A stretch of DNA of 64,000 nt from JBNKVT01 sp050299335. GTDB lineage: Bacteria > Pseudomonadota > Alphaproteobacteria > Rhodobacterales > Rhodobacteraceae. The stretch covers positions 209,937 to 273,936 of the forward strand of contig JBNKVT010000021.1 in NCBI GenBank assembly GCA_050299335.1, written 5' to 3'. Below the pieces are notes generated by a model that saw nothing but the letters and a program-made list of their open reading frames with translations, ran no database searches and was not told the DNA's origin. Shown in pieces: positions 27,867 to 37,400 of the stretch; position 1 is the first letter of the stretch; every line of letters begins with the position of its first letter. Position numbers and translations under genes: made by a program.

Positions 27867-29255
27867 ATGGCAAAAAAGACTTCCAACGCGATGTGGGGCG
27901 GGCGGTTCGCGAGCGGGCCGGACGCGATCATGGAGGCGATCAATGCCTCCATCGGGTTTGACCGGCGTCTGGCCGCCCAGGACATCGCCGGGTCCCGCGC
28001 GCATGCGGAAATGCTGGCTGCCTGCGGCATCATCAGTGATAGCGACGCGGCGGCGATCCGGGAAGGCCTGCTCACCATCTTGTCAGAGATTGAAACCGGC
28101 GCCTTCGAGTTCTCCACCGCGCTCGAAGACATCCACATGAATGTCGAGGCCCGCCTGCGCGAGCTGATCGGCGAGCCTGCCGGACGGTTGCACACCGCCC
28201 GGTCGCGCAACGATCAGATCGCCACCGATTTCCGCCTCTGGGTCCGCGACCAGTGCGACGCCGTGGCCGAGGGGCTGATGGCGCTGATGACGGCGCTTGT
28301 CGCGCAGGCCGAGGCCGGGGTCGATCTGGTCATGCCCGGTTTCACCCATCTGCAGGTGGCCCAGCCGGTCACCTGGGGCCATCATATGCTTGCCTATGTC
28401 GAGATGTTCGCCCGCGACCTCTCGCGAGTGCAGGACGCCCGCGCCCGCATGAACGAAAGCCCTCTCGGGGCGGCGGCGCTGGCTGGAACCGGCTTTCCCA
28501 TCGACCGCGAGAGAACGGCAAAGGCGCTCGGCTTCGACCGGCCGATGGCCAATTCGCTCGACGCCGTCTCGGACCGCGATTTCGCGCTGGAGTTCCTGAG
28601 CGTGGCCTCGATCTGCGCCACCCACCTGTCGCGCTTCGCCGAGGAGCTGGTGATCTGGTCCTCGGCGCAGTTCCGGTTCGTCACCCTCTCGGACCGCTTC
28701 TCCACCGGCTCCTCGATCATGCCGCAGAAAAAGAACCCCGACGCCGCCGAGCTGATCCGCGCCAAGGTCGGGCGGATCAACGGGGCGCTGGTCGGCCTGC
28801 TGACGGTGATGAAGGGCCTGCCCCTGGCCTATTCCAAGGACATGCAGGAGGACAAGGAACAGGTCTTCGACGCCGCCGATGCGCTGATGCTGGCGCTGGC
28901 GGCGATGACCGGCATGGTCTCGGACATGACGCCCAATCCGCAGGCGCTGCGGGCGGCGGCATCCTCGGGCTTTTCCACCGCCACCGACCTCGCCGACTGG
29001 CTGGTCCGCGAGGCCGGCCTGCCCTTTCGCGAAGCGCATCACGTCACCGGCGCGCTGGTGAAACTGGCCGAGGACAAGGGCTGCGACCTTGCCGACCTGA
29101 ACCTGGCCGAACTTCAAACCGGCCACGACGCCATCACCGAAGCGGTCTATTCCGTCCTCGGCGTCGACAATTCCGTCGCCTCGCGGCAAAGCTTTGGCGG
29201 CACCGCCCCGGATCAGGTCCGCGCCCGCATCGCCGACTGGAAGGCCCGGTTGTGA
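27867..29255 (+). CDS. argH: Argininosuccinate lyase
   Basis: 462 residues. It cleaves argininosuccinate to arginine and fumarate, the last step of arginine synthesis. The superfamily signature TGSSIMPQKKNPDA is present, and the N-terminal MWGGRFASGPD is typical. The stop overlaps the GTG start of the lptM-like gene. The longer upstream frame (from 27762) runs antisense over tlpA and is not supported. Confidence 0.97.
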   Translation: MAKKTSNAMWGGRFASGPDAIMEAINASIGFDRRLAAQDIAGSRAHAEMLAACGIISDSDAAAIREGLLTILSEIETGAFEFSTALEDIHMNVEARLRELIGEPAGRLHTARSRNDQIATDFRLWVRDQCDAVAEGLMALMTALVAQAEAGVDLVMPGFTHLQVAQPVTWGHHMLAYVEMFARDLSRVQDARARMNESPLGAAALAGTGFPIDRERTAKALGFDRPMANSLDAVSDRDFALEFLSVASICATHLSRFAEELVIWSSAQFRFVTLSDRFSTGSSIMPQKKNPDAAELIRAKVGRINGALVGLLTVMKGLPLAYSKDMQEDKEQVFDAADALMLALAAMTGMVSDMTPNPQALRAAASSGFSTATDLADWLVREAGLPFREAHHVTGALVKLAEDKGCDLADLNLAELQTGHDAITEAVYSVLGVDNSVASRQSFGGTAPDQVRARIADWKARL

Positions 29256-29350
29256 GAGCGCTTGTGCTGATCCTCATGCTCGCCGCCTGCGGGCTGAAAG
29301 GCCAGCCGCTGCCGGTCGAGCCAGAAGACCCAGCCCGCGAGGCTCAGTAG
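29252..29350 (+). CDS. LptM-like minilipoprotein
   Basis: 32 codons from a GTG overlapping the argH stop (GTGA). The product has a hydrophobic leader and lipobox (VLILMLAACGLKG), so only about 20 residues remain after lipidation. The mature start CGLKGQPLPVE closely resembles the CGLKGPL motif of LptM (YifL), which assists LptD assembly in E. coli. In relatives the gene often sits between argH and lysA; no lysA follows here. Its 3' end overlaps the convergent gene by 7 bp. Confidence 0.75.
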   Translation: MRALVLILMLAACGLKGQPLPVEPEDPAREAQ

Positions 29351-29865
29351 TCGCGCAGGAAGATCGTCCCGGCCTCGCAGGCCGCCCGGCAATCGGTGGC
29401 GTCCCTCTGCGTATCCTCCGGAACCAGGTCCGTCGCCGTACCGGAGCCTTCGAAGCGCATGTCGTCGCATTCGCCATCATTGGCCCATTCCGAGGTATCG
29501 TCACCGAAATCGATTGCCGTGCATTGGGTCGCCGCCCTGGCATCGGCCTCGACCCAGAGCGTGATCTGCCCGGTATTCAGCAGGGTCCTGCAATCGGTGG
29601 CGTCATGGCCGATATCCTCGGTCAGAAAACCCGAGTCCATCGACGTCCCGGGACCGAAGAACCGCCGGTCGTCGCATTCGCCATCGTCGGACCATTGCGA
29701 CATGTCATCGCCGAAATCGATCCCGGACGGGTCTTCCGCCACCTCCGGTTCCTCGACCAGATCCGCCTCGGTCCCGCCCTTGGCGAAATGCTTGTCGAGA
29801 TCCTGGGCGGCGGCGGGTGCGACTACAAGACAGACCACAGCTGTCAGCAAAGCAGGTCTCATCAT
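29344..29865 (-). CDS. Secreted protein with two IDFGDD...DGECDD...DATDCR repeats
   Basis: 173 residues with a Sec signal peptide (to about residue 20). An acidic linker is followed by a tandem duplication: IDFGDD at 49 and 118, DGECDD at 61 and 130, and DATDCR at 88 and 155. Conserved R-F and G-x-G-T positions lie between the motifs. The six Cys outside the signal peptide suggest disulfides, and the Asp clusters suggest a divalent metal site. I do not recognise a named family. It is transcribed toward argH-lptM. Confidence 0.8.
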   Translation of the reverse strand: MMRPALLTAVVCLVVAPAAAQDLDKHFAKGGTEADLVEEPEVAEDPSGIDFGDDMSQWSDDGECDDRRFFGPGTSMDSGFLTEDIGHDATDCRTLLNTGQITLWVEADARAATQCTAIDFGDDTSEWANDGECDDMRFEGSGTATDLVPEDTQRDATDCRAACEAGTIFLRDY

Positions 29866-29909
29866 TATCTGGGTCCTCTTGGTTCATCGGTTCTGAGATC
29901 AATTCCTAA

Positions 29910-29927
29910 CCGATTGAGCGCAATCGG
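29910..29927. promoter_or_regulatory. Short hairpin upstream of the duplicated-motif gene
   Basis: CCGATTG and CAATCGG with a 4-nt loop. It lies in an unusually AT-rich stretch (about 29880-30000, with runs such as AAATTTTTATTGTTTAAAAA) between two genes facing away from each other. A promoter or operator is plausible but unassigned. Confidence 0.3.
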
Positions 29928-30035
29928 GCTACCGGTTCTCGAAAAAACAATCCAATTCGGCAAACGGGCGAAATTTTTATTGTTTAAAAACAGCAGGTAG
30001 AGAGGGGTTTCACAGTGAACACCCGCTGTATTGCT

Positions 30036-30100
30036 TCACCCTGCCCCGGCCTCGGCCTCGTCGAGAATGTCCAGAAAGGCCAGCACGAACCGTTCGGCCA
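30036..30100 (-). pseudogene. Diverged copy of the recQ 3' end
   Basis: Read on the minus strand this encodes MAERFVLAFLDILDEAEAGAG followed by TGA; the last codons of the real recQ (30838-30900) encode LAERFGLAFLDILEEAERGAA. DNA identity over about 65 bp is roughly 80%, with many third-position differences. No start or upstream recQ sequence is present. It is a remnant of a second recQ end, and the rest of the 29866-30185 gap shows no other gene. Confidence 0.6.
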
Positions 30101-30185
30101 TTCTCCTCCCGGAATTGACCTGAATCATGGCAGGACGACACAGGGAGGGCTGCAATAAAGTCATTTGAAATGAGGGGGAATACCG

Positions 30186-30803
30186 ATGTCCACAATCACG
30201 AAATCAATTGCAGTTCTCGGCGTGCTCGTCGCGCTTGTCTGGAGCGGTCTTTGGATCTTCGCCACCCGCAGCCACGATCCCGACAACCCGCGCAGCACGC
30301 CCTATGGCTACCTGATGAGCCATACCGTCTCCATCGACCTGCCACCGCATGAAGTCTTCGATTTCATCACCTACCAGATGCCCGAATACAACCTGACCAT
30401 CGCCGAGGCCCATGACCGGTTCGAGATTGTTGATGGCGAGGGGCTGACCGAGGGCGTGACCTTCATCGCCGAGGAATATCAGGAGGACGAGGGCGTCATA
30501 AACCGCTACCTGGTCAAGAAGGCGATCCCGGGGGAATATCTGCACTATGCTTCGGAACCGAGCCTTATCATGGAGAAACGCGATGGCGAATGGGTACAGA
30601 CCGGCACCTGCAACGCGCTGGTCTGGTTCGATATTGCACCCGAGGGCGAAGGTTCGAAGGTTACACAGACGATACTGATAGAAATGCCCAACCTTTGGAC
30701 CAAGGCGCTGATCGATGCCATCATTCTCGGGGAGGACAGCAACGAATGGCAGGATCACCTGGTCGAGGAACTGCAAGGGCTGAAGGCTGCAATGGAGGGT
30801 TGA
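30186..30803 (+). CDS. Membrane-anchored SRPBCC-like protein
   Basis: 205 residues. An N-terminal TM anchor (about 5-26) is followed by a soluble domain whose opening, SHTVSIDLPPHEVFDFITY, has the beta-strand then START-helix pattern of SRPBCC/polyketide-cyclase proteins. The end, SKVTQTILIEMPN followed by an amphipathic helix, fits too. The family binds hydrophobic ligands; the function here is unknown. It is flanked by recQ and by a diverged recQ 3'-end copy, so it occupies an apparent inserted islet. Confidence 0.65.
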   Translation: MSTITKSIAVLGVLVALVWSGLWIFATRSHDPDNPRSTPYGYLMSHTVSIDLPPHEVFDFITYQMPEYNLTIAEAHDRFEIVDGEGLTEGVTFIAEEYQEDEGVINRYLVKKAIPGEYLHYASEPSLIMEKRDGEWVQTGTCNALVWFDIAPEGEGSKVTQTILIEMPNLWTKALIDAIILGEDSNEWQDHLVEELQGLKAAMEG

Positions 30804-30837
30804 AGCCGGTTTCTTGTGACCTGCTCTATTCAGTCTC

Positions 30838-32916
<2,079 letters not shown>

Positions 32917-32960
32917 AAGCCACCCGCCGCGACCATGCCAGAGGCGGGGTTGACGAGGGG

Positions 32961-33527
32961 TTAAGTTGGCCCGGGGGAGTGCCGCAGAAGGGTGATCCAG
33001 CTGTCACCATAGCGCCGCGCATCGGATTTGACGAAGCCCGGAGGGGCAGCTTGTTCGGCGTTCTCCTCCCAAACAATCACCGCGCCCTCCGCCAGCCAGC
33101 CCCCCGCGACGCAGGAGGCCAGCGCCTTTTCGCCCAGCCCCTTGCCATAGGGCGGATCGAGGAAGACCAGATCGCAGGGCTTGCCCCGGTTCTCGCCCAG
33201 CCGGGTCGCATCGCGGCGATAGAGCTTCACCACGCCACCGGCCCGCAGCTTATCGGTATTCTCCCGGATCAGGGCGCGGGCCTTCACGCCGTCATCGACG
33301 AACTGCACGCTCGCCGCCCCCCGGCTGAGTGCTTCGAAACCCAGCGCTCCGGTGCCGGCGAACAGGTCCAGAACCCGCGCGCCCTCCAGCGGATAATCGC
33401 CATGGGTCAGCAGGTTGAACAGGCTCTCGCGCACCCGGTCCGAGGTCGGGCGCAGCCGCGACGCCGCGTCTCCGGCGCCGAGCGCGGCCAGTGCCGTTCC
33501 CCTGAACCGCCCGCCGACGATCCGCAT
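32961..33527 (-). CDS. rsmD: 16S rRNA (guanine966-N2)-methyltransferase
   Basis: 188 residues. The Rossmann-fold SAM site is VLDLFAGTGALGFEALSRGA and the catalytic motif is DPPY (LVFLDPPYGKG). The N-terminal MRIVGGRFRGTAL is the family opening. The ATG shares one base with the upstream ferredoxin-reductase stop (TGATG), so translation is coupled. Confidence 0.96.
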   Translation of the reverse strand: MRIVGGRFRGTALAALGAGDAASRLRPTSDRVRESLFNLLTHGDYPLEGARVLDLFAGTGALGFEALSRGAASVQFVDDGVKARALIRENTDKLRAGGVVKLYRRDATRLGENRGKPCDLVFLDPPYGKGLGEKALASCVAGGWLAEGAVIVWEENAEQAAPPGFVKSDARRYGDSWITLLRHSPGPT

Positions 33528-34735
33528 CAGCCGATGGCCTTGAGGTCGGTGCCGGGATCGGCGAGCGCGTCCGGGTCGGGCGACACCCCGGCCTCGATCC
33601 AGCGCTTGCCGGTCATATAGGCGCGGGGGTCGTTCATCGCGTCGACGGCCAGCAGTTCCGACCCCTTGTAATACCAGACCGATTGGGTTCCGGGCCTGGT
33701 GCCGGGGCGGATTAAAGTCCGGTCATAGCCCGAGTTCAGACCGGCGATCTGCAGCTTGACGTCGTATTGATCGGACCAGAACCAGGGCCGGGCGATGTAG
33801 TCGGTCTCCTGTCCCAGCATCGCCGCCGCCGTCGCTTCGGCCTGATCGATGGCGTTCGGCACCGATTCCAGCCGGATACGACGGCCCCGGTAGGGAAAGG
33901 AGGTACAGTCCCCGGCGGCGAAGATATCCGGGTCCGAGGTCCGGCCACGCGCGTCCACCCTGATACCGTTCTCGATCTCCAGCCCCGCCGCCTCGGCCAG
34001 ACCGGTCTCGGGCTCGATGCCGACGCCGATAATGACAAAATCCGCCGCCAGTTCGGTGCCGTCGGTCAGCACGGCCCCGGTAACGCGCCCCGCGCCGGTG
34101 AGATGCGCCAGCCCGGTCGCCTCGCGCAGATCAACGCCGTGGGCCTTGTGGAGGTCGCGGAAATAGGCGGAGGTTTCGGGGGCGGCGACCCTTTGCAGGA
34201 TGCGGTCGGCGGCCTCCAGCAGGGTCACTTTCAGCCCTCTCGCGGCGGCCACGGCTGCGGCTTCGAGCCCGATATAGCCGCCGCCGACGATCAGCACCCG
34301 CGCGCCGTCGCGGAACTCGGGCGCCATGGCGTCGACATCGGCGAGGGTGCGCACCGGGTAGACGCCGTCAAGGGTGCCACCGATCCTGTCGGGCAGCAGC
34401 CGGGGCCGCGATCCGGTGGCCAGCGCCAGCTTGTCATAGAAGACCCGTTCGCCGGAGGTCAGTTGTACCGCCCGCGCCGCGCGGTCGATGGCCTCGACCC
34501 GGTCGCCGAGCCGCAGCGCGATATCGTGGTCGTCATAGAAGCTCGCCTGCCGCAGATAGAGCCGCTCCAGCGGCATCTCGCCCAGCAGGTATTTCTTCGA
34601 CAGAGGCGGGCGCTGATAGGGCAGATGCGGCTCGTCGCCAATGAGGGTCAGAGAGCCCTCGAAGCCTCCGGTCCGGAGTTTCTCGGCCAGAACGGCGCCT
34701 GCCTGCCCTGCGCCGATGATGATTATTCCGACCAA
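33527..34735 (-). CDS. FAD-dependent ferredoxin reductase
   Basis: 402 residues of the putidaredoxin/rhodocoxin-reductase class, which moves electrons from NAD(P)H to a 2Fe-2S ferredoxin for P450 or dioxygenase partners. Two dinucleotide-binding motifs are seen: IIIIGAGQAGAVLAEKLR (FAD) and VLIVGGGYIGLEAAAVAAAR (NAD). PYQRPPLSKKYL and FAAGDCTSFP are also present. No P450 or ferredoxin gene is adjacent. It starts with TTG, supported by GCAGGAG about 8 nt upstream. Confidence 0.93.
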   Translation of the reverse strand: MVGIIIIGAGQAGAVLAEKLRTGGFEGSLTLIGDEPHLPYQRPPLSKKYLLGEMPLERLYLRQASFYDDHDIALRLGDRVEAIDRAARAVQLTSGERVFYDKLALATGSRPRLLPDRIGGTLDGVYPVRTLADVDAMAPEFRDGARVLIVGGGYIGLEAAAVAAARGLKVTLLEAADRILQRVAAPETSAYFRDLHKAHGVDLREATGLAHLTGAGRVTGAVLTDGTELAADFVIIGVGIEPETGLAEAAGLEIENGIRVDARGRTSDPDIFAAGDCTSFPYRGRRIRLESVPNAIDQAEATAAAMLGQETDYIARPWFWSDQYDVKLQIAGLNSGYDRTLIRPGTRPGTQSVWYYKGSELLAVDAMNDPRAYMTGKRWIEAGVSPDPDALADPGTDLKAIG

Positions 34736-34819
34736 CGTGCCGCTCCTGCCGATGTGCTCTTGTCGCCGTCCGTTATATGGGCGAAATTCGGCGAGGAAAA
34801 CATCTCAAAGGGGGCCAGA

Positions 34820-35311
34820 ATGGCTATTCGGACCGGCGACAGGATACCCGACGCAACGCTATTGAAAATGGGGGCGGGCGGGCCCGAGAAGGTCGCGCTC
34901 AAGGACCTGGCCGGGACGGGCAAGGTGGCGCTGTTTGGCCTGCCGGGGGCGTTCACCGGCACCTGCAGCTCGGCGCATGTGCCGTCCTTCATCCGTTCGA
35001 TGGACAAGCTGGCCGAAAAGGGGGTGGCCAAGGTGATCTGCGTCTCGGTCAACGACCCGTTCTGCATGGCGGCCTGGGGCGGATCCACCGGCGCGACAGA
35101 GGCCGGGATCGAGATGCTGGGCGACGCTGGGGCGGAGTTTACAAAAGCGGTCGGGATGAATTTCTCCAATCCCGATGTCGGCTTCTTCGACCGCTCGAAG
35201 CGCTATGCGATGCTGATCGAGGACGGGGTGGTGACCATCCTCAATGTCGAGGAAAGTCCCGGGGTCTGCGAACTCAGCGCCGCGGAAACCCTGCTCGACC
35301 AGATGGGCTGA
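34820..35311 (+). CDS. Peroxiredoxin, Prx5-like
   Basis: 163 residues. The peroxidatic Cys is at 49 in GLPGAFTGTCSSAHVPSF, the hallmark of the Prx5/TSA subgroup that reduces H2O2 and organic peroxides with glutathione/glutaredoxin. A second Cys in DPFCMAAW matches homologues. An AAAGGGGG Shine-Dalgarno supports the ATG at 34820. It is divergent from the ferredoxin reductase. Confidence 0.96.
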   Translation: MAIRTGDRIPDATLLKMGAGGPEKVALKDLAGTGKVALFGLPGAFTGTCSSAHVPSFIRSMDKLAEKGVAKVICVSVNDPFCMAAWGGSTGATEAGIEMLGDAGAEFTKAVGMNFSNPDVGFFDRSKRYAMLIEDGVVTILNVEESPGVCELSAAETLLDQMG

Positions 35312-35354
35312 GATCCTGGCGCAAGGTGGGATGAACGCATTTCGCCTATAACGT

Positions 35355-35408
35355 GCATCACCAATCGCCGCGAGGCAATCCAACGATTACAACGCGGGTT
35401 GGTGATGC
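35355..35408. repeat. Palindrome with core related to the 98-bp element
   Basis: Perfect 10-bp arms GCATCACCAA and TTGGTGATGC lie 34 nt apart, downstream of the peroxiredoxin gene. The arms match the middle arms of the 17061-17158 element (ATCACCAAT). Confidence 0.6.
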
Positions 35409-35478
35409 GCGAAGATCAGGGAAAAGGCGGAACGCTGTAAACCCAGCTTGCCTGCGTGCGGCGATAGAGCGATGGCGA

Positions 35479-35498
35479 GAAAATCGGAAACGATTTTC
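35479..35498. terminator. Hairpin with GAAA loop between the peroxiredoxin gene and flgD
   Basis: GAAAATCG and CGATTTTC close on a GAAA loop. It lies between the converging peroxiredoxin and flgD genes and may terminate or protect either transcript. Confidence 0.4.
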
Positions 35499-35528
35499 GG
35501 CTCGGACATCGCGCAAATTCAAAAGGTT

Positions 35529-35568
35529 AGAGCATCGTTCGTAATTCAGAAATCATGGACGATGTTCT
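35529..35568. repeat. Palindrome abutting the flgD stop codon
   Basis: AGAGCATCGT and ACGATGTTCT pair at 9 of 10 positions. The element ends in CTAG (35567-35570) immediately before the flgD TGA, a placement like the 115-bp repeats at other stop codons. Confidence 0.55.
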
Positions 35569-35570
35569 AG

Positions 35571-35879
35571 TCAGACGGTTTCGTCGGCCTCGGCGGTCGG
35601 TTCGTCCGGCAGGCCGAGATAGTCCAGCCGCGACAGTTTCTCGTTCATGATATCGAGCTTGGCATTGGTCTCGATCTGCTGCTCGACCGACGAGAACGAG
35701 GCCAGCTGGGCCACGAACTGCGTCGCGTCCAGCGGCTCCAGCGGGTCCTGGTTGCGCATCTGGGCGGTCAGAAGCTTCAGGAAGGTCTGGAAATCCTGCT
35801 CGGACTTGGTCTGCGGTGCCTGATCCGGGCCTTGCGTGCCCGTCGTGCCGGTGGTTGCGGCTGTGGGTTGAACCTGCAT
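35571..35879 (-). CDS. flgD: Flagellar hook-capping FlgD, N-terminal domain only
   Basis: 102 residues, compared with about 220 for typical FlgD. The conserved N-terminal capping segment is complete: FLKLLTAQMRNQDPLEPLD and FVAQLASFSSVEQQ. The C-terminal Tudor/Ig-like part is missing. The stop is immediately followed by a palindrome, so truncation by repeat insertion is possible; a naturally short roseobacter form is the alternative. It directly follows fliK (13-nt gap). No other flagellar genes are in the window. Confidence 0.85.
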   Translation of the reverse strand: MQVQPTAATTGTTGTQGPDQAPQTKSEQDFQTFLKLLTAQMRNQDPLEPLDATQFVAQLASFSSVEQQIETNAKLDIMNEKLSRLDYLGLPDEPTAEADETV

Positions 35880-35891
35880 CTCTGTCTCCTG

Positions 35892-37340
35892 TCAGAACCG
35901 GATATCCAGCCGCCCGTCGGCGGTCAGTTCCGGTACCATGAGGTAATATTCGGTTTCCAAGGCGGGCATCGCCGCGTCGCCCGTGCCGCCTTGCGGCGCC
36001 TGCCGATCGCCAAAGCCGGGGGCGCTGTTGTTGCCCCAGCCGCCCGCCGTGTCCTGGCGCAGCACCAGATTCTCGATCCCGAGGCTGGCCAGCCGCGTCT
36101 GCAGCGTCGCAAACTGGTCGCGCAGCGGCTTTTCGGCATCGGCGTTGTTGAAAAGGATGCTCGCCTCGGGCTTCTGGCCCTCCATCTGCAATTCGACCCG
36201 GATCTGGCCCAGATCGCCGGCGGCGAAGCGGATCTCGTAATTCCGGTGCCCGGTATCGGCGACGAGGATGCCGTTATGGTGCTGCGACAGCGCCGCCGGC
36301 CCCGTCACCCGCTGCATCCGCGACAGATCGGAGCCGCCCGAATCGAGCCGCGGTCCGGCCAACTGCGCCCGCTGCTCGCCCTCGCGGGCCTCGCGGGGCG
36401 CCTCGACCGGTGCGACATCGGCGCTCGCCACCTGAGCGGGCTGTTTCACCTCCGCCCCGGGCTGAGCAGCCACGGCACCCTGGGCGGGCTGGGTCGCTTG
36501 CCCGGTATCGGCGCGGACCGTGTCCGCACCGTCCGGGGATCTGGCCAGCGTCTCCCCGCTATCGGGCAGGGACACGATATGGGTTGCGGTCCCGGCCTGG
36601 GAGCCCGGAAGCGGTTTCGCGGTTTCGCCATCCATCCCAGCCGAACCGGCAATCTGCGGGACAAGTTCACCGGTGCCGAGCAACGCTTCGCCCTCGGCCA
36701 GCAATTCATCGACCAGTTGACCACCCTCGTCCGCCGCGTCGCCAAGCTCCGCCTCGGTCGGGGCCAGCGCCAGCAGGAGCGCCTCGGAGGCAATCTTGCC
36801 GAGATCGGTCACTTCAGAGAACAATTCGCCATCTTCGGAGCCGCCAAAGAGCGATGACTTGCCCGTCGCCTCCTGCAGCGCCTCGCCGACGACCTTGCGC
36901 ACCGCCTCGATAAAAGCGGCATCGAGCGGCAGTTTTTCAAGCCGGTTTTCGCGGGAGCGGGGCGTGCGGTCATCCTCGGTGCCGTATCCAAAGCGTGGAC
37001 GGTCGCCGGTTTCATCGGCCGTCACCCCGTTTTGCGCCTCGCGCCCTCGATTGGTCCGGCTGTCGGCTCGGTTATCGGCCCTTTCGGTATCGCGCCGGAC
37101 CTGATCGGAACGCTCGGCGCGATTGGAATTGGCCCGGTCGGAATTGGCGCGGGCGAGGTCACGAGCGCTTTCGCCCGCCGCGTCCCGGGCGCGGTCAGCG
37201 GCGTGGTCCCGGGCCTCGGCCCGGCGGTTGGCGCGGGCGAAATCGGCAAAGCTGGGGCCGGAGCGTGTCGGCTCCGGCAGCGGTTTCGGCTGCGGGCGCG
37301 CCGGGTCGGAGGCGTGCAACAATGCGGTGGTCAGGTCCAA
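35892..37340 (-). CDS. fliK: Flagellar hook-length control protein FliK
   Basis: 482 residues. The N-terminal half is low-complexity and highly charged (Arg/Asp/Ala-rich, RADNRADSRTNRGRE), as expected for the secreted ruler region. The conserved C-terminal FliK domain is at about 375-440: AAGDLGQIRVELQMEGQKPE, then LRDQFATLQTRLASLGI. FliK sets hook length and switches export substrate. Start codon TTG preceded by AAGGTGAG. Located upstream of flgD in an apparent two-gene unit. Confidence 0.88.
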   Translation of the reverse strand: MDLTTALLHASDPARPQPKPLPEPTRSGPSFADFARANRRAEARDHAADRARDAAGESARDLARANSDRANSNRAERSDQVRRDTERADNRADSRTNRGREAQNGVTADETGDRPRFGYGTEDDRTPRSRENRLEKLPLDAAFIEAVRKVVGEALQEATGKSSLFGGSEDGELFSEVTDLGKIASEALLLALAPTEAELGDAADEGGQLVDELLAEGEALLGTGELVPQIAGSAGMDGETAKPLPGSQAGTATHIVSLPDSGETLARSPDGADTVRADTGQATQPAQGAVAAQPGAEVKQPAQVASADVAPVEAPREAREGEQRAQLAGPRLDSGGSDLSRMQRVTGPAALSQHHNGILVADTGHRNYEIRFAAGDLGQIRVELQMEGQKPEASILFNNADAEKPLRDQFATLQTRLASLGIENLVLRQDTAGGWGNNSAPGFGDRQAPQGGTGDAAMPALETEYYLMVPELTADGRLDIRF

Positions 37341-37400
37341 AATCTCACCTTCTGCAGGATCAGGGCCCGGCAGCTTTCGGACAATTAGGTTAGGATTTGG

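Noticed and set aside
28083..29189. 368-residue minus-strand ORF antisense to argH
   Set aside because: Shadow frame; argH on the plus strand has full-length conservation including its signature.
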